Under the pieces are notes generated by a model, which saw nothing but the letters and a program-made list of their open reading frames with translations, had not been told where the DNA came from and ran no database searches. Source: Apostichopus japonicus (taxonomy: Eukaryota > Echinodermata > Holothuroidea > Aspidochirotida > Stichopodidae). Taken from it: DNA of 64,000 nucleotides. Within the stretch, counting starts at the first letter, position 1. Each line of letters begins with the position of its first letter. Where the stretch lies: positions 16,724,001 through 16,788,000 of the forward strand of contig NC_092569.1 in NCBI RefSeq assembly GCF_037975245.1, read 5' to 3'. A program made the position numbers and the translations under genes. Of the stretch, positions 1 to 10,688 are shown piece by piece.

Positions 1-129
1 AAAGTAAGCGGAACCGGGAACCTGTTTCACCTACAAGATAACCCTCTTTGCAAAGTACACAGTAGAATATGTAAATCACATAATCAGGATTACAAGAGAG
101 GGAAGGGGGTCTGAGATCATATAGTCAAC

Positions 130-172
<43 letters not shown>

Positions 173-1003
173 GCGTTGTAAATGATTCTAGTTAAATTAA
201 TAATTTTCGTATCTCTAAGCCATTTCTGCATTATGTTATTTGATTCTTAGTTACTTTAATCGCCTTTTTTTTTTGCCCACATTAACCTTGAAACCTAATT
301 TAAATTTTTAGACAGTTTAATGATTTATCTAAAATAGTAGTTAGTATGGTGGGTACTCTCTCCACCCAGTATGGACAATTTTTTTTCTATACTGTAGTGT
401 CATGTCTCGCTTCACAGTACTCGTATTGTCAGTATGAGCAGTATGAATATTGGTGTACAGTTTAGAGAGGAATTAACATTAGGAAACTGGCTATTTTTCC
501 CCATCAAGGTTCGGTTTGCTTAGTAAGTAATACCATCTTGAACTTAAAGCCCATATTTTGTATTTGATAGTAATAATATATAATAATATTGAAAACTCCC
601 TCATAAAACAAAATATATTCGATACAGTTTATTACTATTTTAGCTATATGGTATAATTATTAAGTTACAGAGTGGTTTTCGTACATCATATTAATCAATG
701 TTGAGTTTGAGAAATTGGAAAACTTCAACGCACTGATTACTGATCAAGACAATACTTTATCATCAAGTGTAATATTCGCTTCCCGTGTTGTTTAAAATAT
801 TGTAATGGATTCTTCACTGCTTTCGCGACGTTTTCAAATGTTTCCAAAGATAAAAGCGTATTTGACTATTTTAATGCAAACTATTTTCTTAACATGAACT
901 AATACCTTTCGTCCAGCAGAATTGTTAATACAAAGCCTTATATATTCTAAAAAATCGGGAGATACATACTTATTTGAAAGAATTTTTTTCAGGCTGTTAT
1001 TAC

Positions 1004-1231
1004 TAAATACAATGCAACGATCATATGAAGCATACTAGACCATAATATATTATTTGATACAGTCTCGGTAATTAACAAAAATGTATCATATTCCTTTTGA
1101 GTAATACGATGAACTTCAGCCAGATGTATATGACGTATATTTTGGAAACTTGATAAAATTAGATCGTCAAGATTTTTTTTGTAATGTTTTTCAAGTGTTA
1201 TTAAACGACTTTGAAATTCTACCACGGTTTC
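1004..1231 (-). CDS. possible internal exon of an unidentified secreted-protein gene
   Basis: On the minus strand a frame is open from an AG acceptor (just above 1231) to a usable GT donor (gtaata, just below 1004), 76 codons in phase 0. It would join in frame to the signal-peptide exon at 2389-2457. The translation begins ETVVEFQSRLITLEKHY and is rich in charged and hydrophobic residues with a helical look (KNLDDLILSS, AEVHRITQKEYDTF). It ends in a hydrophobic stretch (MLHMIVALYL). I recognise no family. The acceptor has only a moderate pyrimidine tract, and no further exon could be fixed between 1 and 1003. It could equally be a chance open frame; the main support is its phase match with the upstream exon. 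Confidence 0.28.
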
Positions 1232-2388
1232 CTTGATGACATGTCAAGGAAGGGACGCTCTTAGAACACGTCGGGAAACAAAATTATGGATTCTATTGAT
1301 ATAAACAATGAGTCTCGAGGTAGAATAAATAAATTTCTCTGTAGTGGGTATCCTGATTAGATATTCACAACTGTCAAATTCATTGTTTAGTGTATTTACA
1401 AATTAAAACAAGTCAAAGCAACTATATATTTTTTAACTTGAAACATCTATTCTGCTTTAGTCTTAAATCTAATTTAAGGGAACATATCTAATATATTTGA
1501 AATTATTCGTTCATATTTACTTGAAATATAGAAGACAATCGTTAGAATATTTAATATTTTTTTGATTAATAAATATGCATGATTTAAGTCATCATTTAAC
1601 TATTTGATCTAACCTACCTTTGCGGTTAATGAATAAATGTTAAGTTTTATCGATTCCTTCCACTAGTTCCTTTTATTGTTTCAATGCATTAAGTTATTGG
1701 TATTGCACTGTACCATGTATCTAGCAAGTCACCTTCCTTCAATCCTCCATTTTTTGTTATATCTTTGAATTGCCTAAATGGATGTTCGAACTGTGATTGT
1801 ACAATAGTATTGTAGTACTATCTTGGTAGCAAGTTAAATATGGCGAACAAGAATAATTTCAATTAATACTTTGTTAAGTTATCCACAGTTACATCCTTAC
1901 ATATATCATTACTATTTTCAATTTTCTGTAATCAAATACGGTTTATTTGCTATGGTAGAAGGTATAATTAAAGCCCATTTGAAAGTGAAGTCGTTGTCAA
2001 TCTTACATTGTTTATTACTGTCATAAAGATCGGCATTTCTATCATGGTTTTGGTGAAAATAACTGATGTTTTAACACCCCTTTTGAAACCTCGCTCTAAT
2101 TTTCCAATATCTTGTTGTCAAATTTCTGATTTTGTTATTGCGTAAAGGAGAGAGCTCAAAATGAGAACTCTAGAGTATAATATTTATTAAATAAGTTGGT
2201 TTAAGTACAAAATAGCAAGATTTCAAAGATAGAAAATACATCTATCAAATCACGAAAATGAGCATGGTAATGAACAACTGGCAAATTAATATTTAAAGTA
2301 CGAAAATAATTTCAAGTAGAAAATAATTTATCACAATTAAAATACAACTTCAAATTTAAAAATTTGATAAATGAAATTTTAAACTTAC

Positions 2389-2457
2389 GTTTTCTGCTTG
2401 AAAAGCTGGAATTTGCGAGAAAAGTCCACAAATAAGAAATGTTAGAATGAACTGCAT
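2389..2457 (-). CDS. first coding exon with signal peptide, unidentified secreted or membrane protein (partial gene)
   Basis: Reading the minus strand from 2457, an ATG with A at -3 opens 23 codons that run straight into a consensus donor gtaagt. The peptide starts MQFILTFLICGLFSQ and ends IPAFQAEN. It has a short polar start, a hydrophobic core of about 13 residues and an A-x-A-like cleavage site (AFQA before EN), the pattern of a secretory signal peptide. A signal peptide alone in a short first exon is common in animal secreted proteins. The rest of the gene would lie at lower coordinates and may leave the window; 1004-1231 is one candidate exon. The product cannot be named. Confidence 0.45.
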
Positions 2458-4368
2458 CGTGGCGATTTGTTCTGGTCTTAACGATTGCAAATCTCAAGAA
2501 GGAATGAAGTAAACTTTCTGGCAGCGAACCAGTTCAACCCCTTTCTGAGCATATCCTGCGTACTGTGACGTGGTTGTTGACACGTGTCACCGAAGAGATG
2601 ATTAACCATTTACAATTAAACGACTTTATGATAAATCAAATTATTATTAGAATCAAAATATATTTCAAGATGTCTATAGATGATCGCTTCAATAAATGTG
2701 AGTGGGATGCTGGATACTTATGACTCCGTGATAGAAAGAGGGAGAGAGAGAGAGGGGTGGGTGGAGGTGGGTGGAGGTGGGTGAAGAGAGAGAGGGGCAA
2801 AAACAAGCAAACAACAGTGCTCTTAAGCATTAGACGTTATCGCATCTGAAAAGCATCTCTACAATCATGTGATAAAGATGTCACAACTGAAATTAACCTT
2901 TTTTGCCAAAATTACTTTTCTGACATTCGATGGTATTTTGTAAAGTTTCAGCCTATCTTTGATTAAAGTAAAGGTATCTTCACTTAAAATGATTTATTGT
3001 GGTGCTAACACCACGTGCCTGATAAGACAATGTCGTGTGATATGTCTGTTCATATTGTGTTTTGATTCGGTATTACAGGCATAAACCTTACCCGTATAAG
3101 CATTAAGCACAAGTTATACACTGTTTTGATTCTCTAGTTTTGAAGTAAAGGAGGCAATTAATAAAATATCCCGTCAAAATATCAAATCGTCAAAGAGTGT
3201 TAGAATATATTACGAGTATTTAACCAGTGCCAATTGACATTGCGTAATGTGCTTGTCATTGATCACCACAATGTTAACCCATAGACTTGAAGAATACAAC
3301 GGCAACCAAAACTCAATGGCGTTCTGCCAATATCAAAGGTGGATCACTGACGTGCACTGCAAGCTTAGAAAAGTGGAAAACATCCTTACTTAAGTTATTA
3401 TAATAATTGATATAATCTTGCTGTTCAAATCACACAGGCCTATTGTAAAGAAGATATGAATGAATTATAACGAACGATTTACTACAGGTATTTCACATGT
3501 TAATATAGGTCATCCTGAAGCCGTGTGCACTCTATGTTCCTCTTGATACACTGGCGTGGTGTAGTGGTGGTAGTGGGGCGGGAGGCTTAATATGTTAAGT
3601 CGTTTAGGTAAAGGTGTCACTTTGAGAAAATTGGGCAAATTGGAGGGTTGATTAAAAACATCAAAGTAGTGTTGCATCTTTTGAGTCAATGTTTCAGAAT
3701 TCTCGACTGTTTAGGTTATACCCTATACAAGTTATATATTTATGTACTGTACACTGGGAGTATGTATAATATTCTTTCTGCCAGTGAGTATGAGAATTGG
3801 GTGGGGATGGGGGTTTCCCCTGGTGTATTTGCTAAAGTCTCCCTCTGCCATAGAAGTACACTACAAATACTGTATTTCGTACTAAGTCTCACATCACCGG
3901 TCGCAACAAAGACTACCACTTCCAAAAACATACGTAATCGGTTCTAACTCTTCTTTGTGCCTTAATGTACTTTGGATGTAGTCATAGCTTATTCAGCTTT
4001 TGATCCCCTCCCCACCCCCCCCCTCCACTTACTCTCCTCCTTCACAAATCTTTCAATAATGTGTAATACTGCCATCAGTATACGCTTGTTCTAAGCGCTA
4101 GAGACTGTCAATAATTCTCTGACTGCGTAGAACCTGTTTTTTTTTGCTTTAAGGTAGTTTGGTATCTAATCCTTTTGATTCCTTCATTGGCTTTACCCAC
4201 ATTATTATCTGTTCATCCAGTTCATTACAATGCTTAATTGGTTCACGAGTTAGCTATTAACTGGAGCGCTACTTTCACCCTGCTCAAACATTTATATGAT
4301 TATTAGTATTGTAACGGAAATGTATCCCTTTAAGTAATTTGTTATTGTAATATTCGTTTTAGGATTGA
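2458..4368. other. intergenic, no gene seen
   Basis: It contains a GA/GGTGGG purine tract at 2737-2797 and a C-rich run at about 4008-4025. The left end should hold the promoter of the minus-strand signal-peptide exon. No convincing exon was found on either strand. Confidence 0.5.
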
Positions 4369-5191
4369 GCGTTCCCTCGGTTCTACCCGTCGATGGCCTC
4401 TCTCTCTCAAAACATGTGTAGAGCTTTTGCGAGTTGCAGGTGGGGACAGCCAATGAAAATCGTACCCCTGTTTTGTTTGTAAACTTTGCTGAATCAGCAC
4501 CCGAATTTTGAGATGTTTCCCATGTTCAGGCGCGTATCCAGGATTTTCAAACCCGGGGGGCGCGAATTACTATCTAAGCGGAGCGCCACCATCGGTTGGC
4601 GCGCAGCGTACAAGAAAATTTCTTGTTTTGAAACCCCCCCTGATCACCGGAAACGGCACTTCTCGGCTTGAAATGACCAACCAGATGTACACTTTTTGCC
4701 TGAGAACCAGGTATTTCCTAATAGTTTTTTTTTTCCATCCATTACCTTTTTGAAGTTTGTCAACCCGGCACACATCATGTTCGACCTGATGGCATCTCCT
4801 GTGGGTCTTTGCTTTTGTAGGTGATTCTACGTCGCGGCCCACAATACCCGTCAGCCCCACTTTTCAAGGTTTTAAGCCCCATATTTGTTCAGAATTTGAA
4901 AATTCACATTTCTCGTGAATAAACTCACTTGAAAACATACCCATAATGTTGTACAAAATTTCATCTATGGACAACCAATATAGAAAAACTTCCTTGAACC
5001 CCTAACAGACCGGTCAAAATTGCACGAGTAGAGGGAAGTGTGATGCAGAATGTTGGTGAGAAAGTTTCGAAAATTCAGACACAGTTAATTTCTTGGTGTA
5101 CAAACATTAAAACCTCTTATAACGGCTATTATAAAACTTGGTTGAAGGAAATGAAAAAATAGCAGATATTTCCGAAAGCGAACACTACACA

Positions 5192-5868
5192 CATAGGCGT
5201 AGGAGGCGCGGCGGCAGTGGCGGAGCTAGGGGTATTGGTCAGGAGTGGCGAGAATGGTCTGTAGGAGCGCTTTCGACACTATCTAAGCGGAGCGCCACCA
5301 CTGGTTGGCGCGTAGCGTACAGAAAATTTTTGAATAAAGATACTCCCTAGATCGCCGGAAATGACCCTTTCCGGGCCTGGCTAATTTGCAGATAAACGAA
5401 GAATAAGGTGTCATCGCCAAATGACACCAAGAAAATGTGACAAATGTCAATAAGTAGATGAGAGCGCAATAAAAGAGTTAATAATCTAGAATAAGTAAAA
5501 AGTGGTAAAGAGCTGAAAAAGGCGCCAGCAGTCTATTTGAGTCCGTCAGCGGGGGGGGGGGCATCCACCCCCCGACCGTATGGACGCTCCGCCACTGCGC
5601 GGCGGGGGTGCAGCCCCTAATTCTCCATTACTAATGTAAAAGAGAGTTTTGACCTAATTGGACCTCCATGCTTTTTATACATCTACATGAGACATGTCGT
5701 TGTTTACATTAGCATCCCGCGAAATACTGCGCAATTTGAACGGACCGTACGGTACATGATGGCATGCGATGTAATAACCGATGCTTGCTTATATGATATT
5801 GACATGGAGACATTGAACGCGCGCTCCGCGCGCGAAAATTTTTGGTTATTTTTTCAGGCAAGTCGGAC
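5192..5868. mobile_element. CATAGGCG-type MITE, truncated, itself interrupted
   Basis: It starts CATAGGCGTAGGAGGCG, the terminal sequence of the intact 415-bp element at 39034-39448. Its right part (TCGCGCGCG run and the stretch near 5750-5850) is the reverse complement of the middle of that element. Comparison with the related DNA at 22.26 kb, where this block is absent, places the junction near ACAGTTTTGAG. The last ~60 bp of the element are missing. Confidence 0.5.
5215..5597. mobile_element. hAT-like MITE, 383 bp, with 8-bp target-site duplication
   Basis: The ends are CAGTGGCGGAGC and GCTCCGCCACTG, a near-perfect inverted pair. CGCGGCGG occurs directly before (5207-5214) and directly after (5598-5605), an 8-bp duplication typical of hAT transposition. 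It carries no coding sequence and sits inside another MITE. Confidence 0.8.
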
Positions 5869-6831
5869 AGTTTTGAGGCTTTTCATCCTGGAACGCAAAT
5901 TTTCATGCTCACTGATATGATGTGATATCTGCTGTTTGCGTTACAAATTCGAACAGGCGCGTAGCGAGGAATTTGCCAAGGGAGGGGCGAAGCCTGTAGG
6001 CAAATTATCTAAGCGTAGCGCCACAATAGGTTGGCGCGAAGCGTACAAGAAAATTTTGGCCGAAAATGCCTCCCAGATCGCTGGAAATGGCACTACCCAG
6101 GACCATTTGTTAGCGCGAAGCGTACAAGCAAATTTTGGCCGAAAATGTCTCCCAGATCGCTGGAAATGACACTTCCCAGGCCTTGTAAGTTGCCTCTAAG
6201 CACTTTCTATTTTGAAATTACTTAGCGATATCATTTAAAAAAATGCTGAATGGGGGGGGGCGGGCGGTCGCCCCCATCCCAAAATGCGTCATGTTCCCCG
6301 ACGACAAGGTCGAGTTCGAGACCAGCCACAGTTGGTTTCATAGCACAATTCTACACACGCGTTATGATAGACCATATATAGTATATATATAGATCATTAG
6401 TGAGAGAGGAAAATGGAAACGTCAAAAAATGGAGTTGTCGGTGTAAGGGGTAGGGTGAGTCACACTTTTACAAAATCATTGATCCGTCACTGGCTACCCT
6501 TCAGCGCTGTAATGATGTCACTGTTCCTCTTTCTCTCCCCGGTGTCTTCGCGTTTTTCTTTTACTCCCTCCTTTTCTCCTTTTTCTCTCTTTCTTCTTTT
6601 TCTTTTCCCTTCCTTCCTCTCCTCCTCCTCTTTTTTCCCCTCTTTTTTCCTTTTTTCTTCTCTTTTTTTCTCTCCTCTTTTTCTTACCCGGGGGGCGCGC
6701 GCCCCCAACGCCCCCCCCCTGGATACGCACCTGATGTTAGTGGTAGCGCAGATTGTTTTATTAGTTTGAGCTCACCACGCTCACGCGGTATTCGAGATTG
6801 GCCTCTGACGGAGAGAGAACCGAGAGAACGC

Positions 6832-8477
6832 CTATTTTCTGTAAGTTGCTACCACTTCACTGGCATATTTTTGTTCTATCACACGATTATGTGCTTGGCA
6901 TGACTTCTAGGTTTAATTGTTTGTCTTAGGAAAGATTAAATCGGGAATCATTGGGGTGACGGGGGTTATTTTTTTTCGTACACCTAGGGAATTGTAAGAA
7001 AATTATCGTTGCGCTAAGTGCATTGAAGTAGCAAGAAACTAGGGTGTATTTTTAGGACGTCATATTTGTTGTCACATTCTATAGGGGGTTCGATAATTGT
7101 AATTTCGACTTCATTAGGAGGCTCACAAACGCTATACCGTGTGTTTCATGTGGGCGTTTGTTTTATTTATATCTTTTGTGTTTTCTTAAGCAAAGCAAGT
7201 AGTGAGAACGACTAGAGTCAACAAACGCTAGTATTATCCTTCATTTGTAAATACTTTTACCCACGTACTGGTTCGGTTGTGATCTCGAAAAGAGATATTT
7301 TATTTAGTAATATAAACTGGTTAAGTCTTTAAGCCTGTTGTTGAGTAAGTCCCAATAAAATATCTTGTATGTCTCCACGAGTTAGTGTAACTGCGTAACT
7401 GCGTAAGTGCGTAACTGCGTAAGTGCGTAAATGCGTAAGTGCGTAGTTGCGTAACTGTGTAACTACCTAACTGCGCAACTTCCTAAGTGCGTAACGGTGT
7501 TACTGCTTAAGTGTACAGACAGTTCCTGTTATCCTGTACCATTTCTATTAACTGCTTATCTGTAAAGTCTGTCAATGCCATAATCTGTGGTAAATTCATG
7601 TGCCAGTGAATCAAAGATCAACGTAATAAATCAATAAATAAGCGATCAACCAGTCATCAACCTCTTCTCCGATTTTTGTCTTGATATGTGTTGAAGATTT
7701 TTATTAGTTCAAGCAGCTGGACTTCGGGGACACTGGTCAACGTTACAGTATATTAGAGTCCACCGGACTCCTTATATGAATATATTGCCATTTGATGTAT
7801 GATAGTAACATTATTAGATAGGCTTCGCCAAGAGTTTTCCCACTTAGATATTACCAAAGTTACCCACAAATAATCATGAAATAGGTTCTACCGTTGCACA
7901 ATATATGAGGCATAAAAAAAAAATAATAATAAAATGACGCATTTTGCGCCTCTGACGAAACTATGTCTTTCTTCTCGACCAGGAGAAACCAGTCGCCTCA
8001 ATTGGCACCTCAAATTGGCTGCGCCTCCCGCTCCTCGGATTCAGCGGCGACCCACCGTTTCCGATCTGGTAGGCCATGGTATTCAGCCTCTGGCCCAATT
8101 TAACCGACGAAAACTATATGGGTCCCACATGGGTTATACTTATTAACCATGCAGATAAATCCCCGTTATGGCATTGCATGTATATATTTCTTTATATCAT
8201 GTACGAAATGGTGGTATACAAAGTGTGTACTTGATAACAGTTATCCCGGTCACTTGTCTATAACATATAATATTTAAGCCAGTAATTTTTTTTTTCAGAT
8301 ATCACTATATGAATTACTATACACAAGTATATGATACCCCTTTATATATACGTGCAGTATTACCGTTTAAATTGTTACCAGCATATCTGTGACGATATTA
8401 TGACACCATCGGATTTTATGTATGCAAAAACAATATTACTCGTCGCTGGGCTTGGCTTCTGCCATTACTGAAACAAG
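6832..8477. other. upstream region of gene A
   Basis: Apart from the octamer array at 7.4 kb, a short GC-richer patch at 7934-8146 has an open frame (MTHFAPLTKLCLSSRPGETS...) of no recognisable family, perhaps a transposon scrap. Promoter and any 5' UTR exon of gene A should be here, but no TATA box or initiator is clear. Confidence 0.4.
7384..7512. repeat. 8-bp minisatellite (GCGTAANT-like units)
   Basis: About 15 imperfect copies of an octamer such as GCGTAACT or GCGTAAGT follow one another and decay to the right. No function is evident. Confidence 0.8.
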
Positions 8478-10627
8478 ATGGCACAAACTGAAAACAAGGT
8501 AGGTGCGACGTTTAATTGTTTCGTTGCAATTACGACAACACGCGTACGTGTTTTACAATTGGTTACTATAGTTTAGGTTGGTTGCTTAAGTGTTAACACT
8601 TTTTTAAATTGCGGCAACGGGTTTTCTGGTTATCCTGATACAGATTATAAAGTACACATAATTGTTACCCAGTATATAGGGTATATGATTTAAAAAGCGA
8701 AGCTTTTCTGCCAAATAAGCGGATCCTCTAGAACAAACGTTCGTGTACAAATGATAGACAACTGTAATGAAAGTGAGGGAATTCTGCTGTAAATGATTTA
8801 TTTATCAAATCTGCAATTGCTTAAAATCGAGTCAAATGTTCATTTCCATGATTGTATTAATACTTTAGTTAAGATTATTGCCTTTATTCTGCTGATAAAA
8901 TATGTTAAATGTTTTATTTTTAAAATTGTGCCTGATGTGCACGCCCTTCTACGTCATCCGTATAACCGAACGTAACAAATCAGAGTTGTTGGGCTTAAAA
9001 TTGTTCATAATTTACATTGTAATATTATCTCGCTTAGATTAGATCGTCGCATTTTCTCTCTTTATTTTTGATGAACGAATCTAATTGTAATACATAATAT
9101 AGCAACGTTACCGTCTTGTTGTTGACAGCTATTTGATAATGTGTGATGTTTTCATTGTGGTTCTTGGATTTGAGCCAAGCAGTAATCCCACTAAAATTAG
9201 AGAAGAATTTGAATATTTGTTTCAGAGATCCTTTGCTTATCATGGCACAGTATTCACAAAGTTTCAAGCTAGGATGTTGATTTCAACTTTCTAGATCTCT
9301 GTTACGTATTACTCATGTTTAGTACACGGAAGTCTACTTGGGAATTGTGTTTTAATTTCATCAAATTGTAACGTTCAATGTATACTACGTAATATTGTAT
9401 TACAAACGTCCTCCAATCTGATGGTACCATGTATATTCACGGATAAAGAAACAGATATGTGTACGGTACACGGAAACACTGGTGCTTTGTTTCACAGGGA
9501 TTGCATCCACAATAATGAAAGTATAGGGAAATAGGTTGATAGGTTTGCAATCGCTGAACAAAAATCATAACATCAAAAACGGTTAGTAACTTTATTCTTG
9601 GGATCAGTCAGCCAGTCGCAATAAGCTAAATGCTTTATTGTGATATTAATATTGAGGAGTATCTAGCCATGTTGAAGTTTAGTACTATGGGTCAGAGAAA
9701 TTCAAAGTAAAATTCCAACCACAGCTCAAACGTGATTTTCCGATCAGAACTGTATATGTATTAATAGAAATATTGTTATAAAGCCAGCGGCGGATATGGT
9801 GCCTGGTGTCGTTGATTAAGACTCCTCATGTAAGGGGGTGGTGTCTATGGGGGGGGGGGGGGCTTCCTCCTTAGGTGTAGGCCCGCTATTGTGGTAATAA
9901 CTATTTGGGAACTCTCTTGTGTGAGGTTGTGTGAAAGTCATTTACAACTCCCACTCCAACCTGGTCATATGTGGCTGTAAGCATCTGGTAACAAACCTGT
10001 ACGGAGAGCCAAACGTTCCATTATTGTAAAAACTTGTAACAGCATGACCCTACTACATTGGTCATGTAAACACTGCTTGTTAGATACAAATTTGACATCA
10101 TGCTATAATTTTGGAACATTGGCGCGTACGGAGAGCCAAACGTTCCATAAATGTCCATTCGAAATCAACATGTTACAATTCCTTATGAACATGTCATGCT
10201 AATGTTGAATTTGTCCTGTTGATGGACGTAATGACATATTGTATTTTGTTTCGAAATGTTCATGTAGAATTGTTACATGTTGATATCGATATATATATTA
10301 ACTTGGACACTTCACTCTCTTTATGGAACGTTTGGCTCTCCGTACACCAGGTGTAAACCAAATAGCTGCTCTGTTTTCAATGAAACTATGCTTACCATCC
10401 TTCTATAGAGAGAGAGAGAGAGATTCTCAGATTGATAAACGATGAGAAAGTTTGTTTTGGCTCCAGTTGTAGCAAGTAACAATATGAATATCACAAGTTT
10501 GTACAGTAAATAAACAATGCCTGATTTTGTTGGATGCAGAAACTTTACCGCGATGCCATCGAGATCAACTGTATTGAGATTTATGAGACAGAGTGTACAC
10601 TTGAACTGTCGATGGTTTGGTACCGGT

Positions 10628-10688
<61 letters not shown>

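Larger units (their letters stand above)
4527..6733. mobile_element. hAT-like non-autonomous element, 2.2 kb
   Basis: It begins CAGGCGCGTATCCAGG and ends with the complement CCTGGATACGCACCTG. A direct repeat ATGTT flanks both ends (4522-4526 and 6734-6738). A relative in the last intron of gene A (from 21659) shares its 5' end, including the CCCGGGGGGCGCG run and the cassette that follows. It has no transposase frame; the open frames at 6.4-6.8 kb are low-complexity pyrimidine tract. It contains further insertions at 5192-5868 and 5215-5597 and probably from about 5956. Confidence 0.6.
4369..6831. mobile_element. outermost element of a nested transposon stack (inverted arms only)
   Basis: An arm at 4369-4398 (GCGTTCCCTCGGTTCTACCC, then GTCGATGGCC) reappears inverted and diverged at 6800-6831 (GGCCTCTGACGG ... 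AACCGAGAGAACGC). The two arms bracket the 2.2-kb element at 4527-6733. The likely reading is an old inverted-repeat element that received later insertions. Its true outer ends are not defined. Confidence 0.35.

Noticed and set aside
6413-6769. 118-residue frame rich in Ser/Phe/Leu and its minus-strand Lys/Arg/Glu-rich shadow
   Set aside because: It is a pyrimidine-rich low-complexity stretch inside a transposon; the same stretch at 22.9 kb is not open.
7934-8146. 70-codon frame upstream of gene A
   Set aside because: No family recognised, no donor in phase with gene A exon 1 established; may be a transposon scrap.
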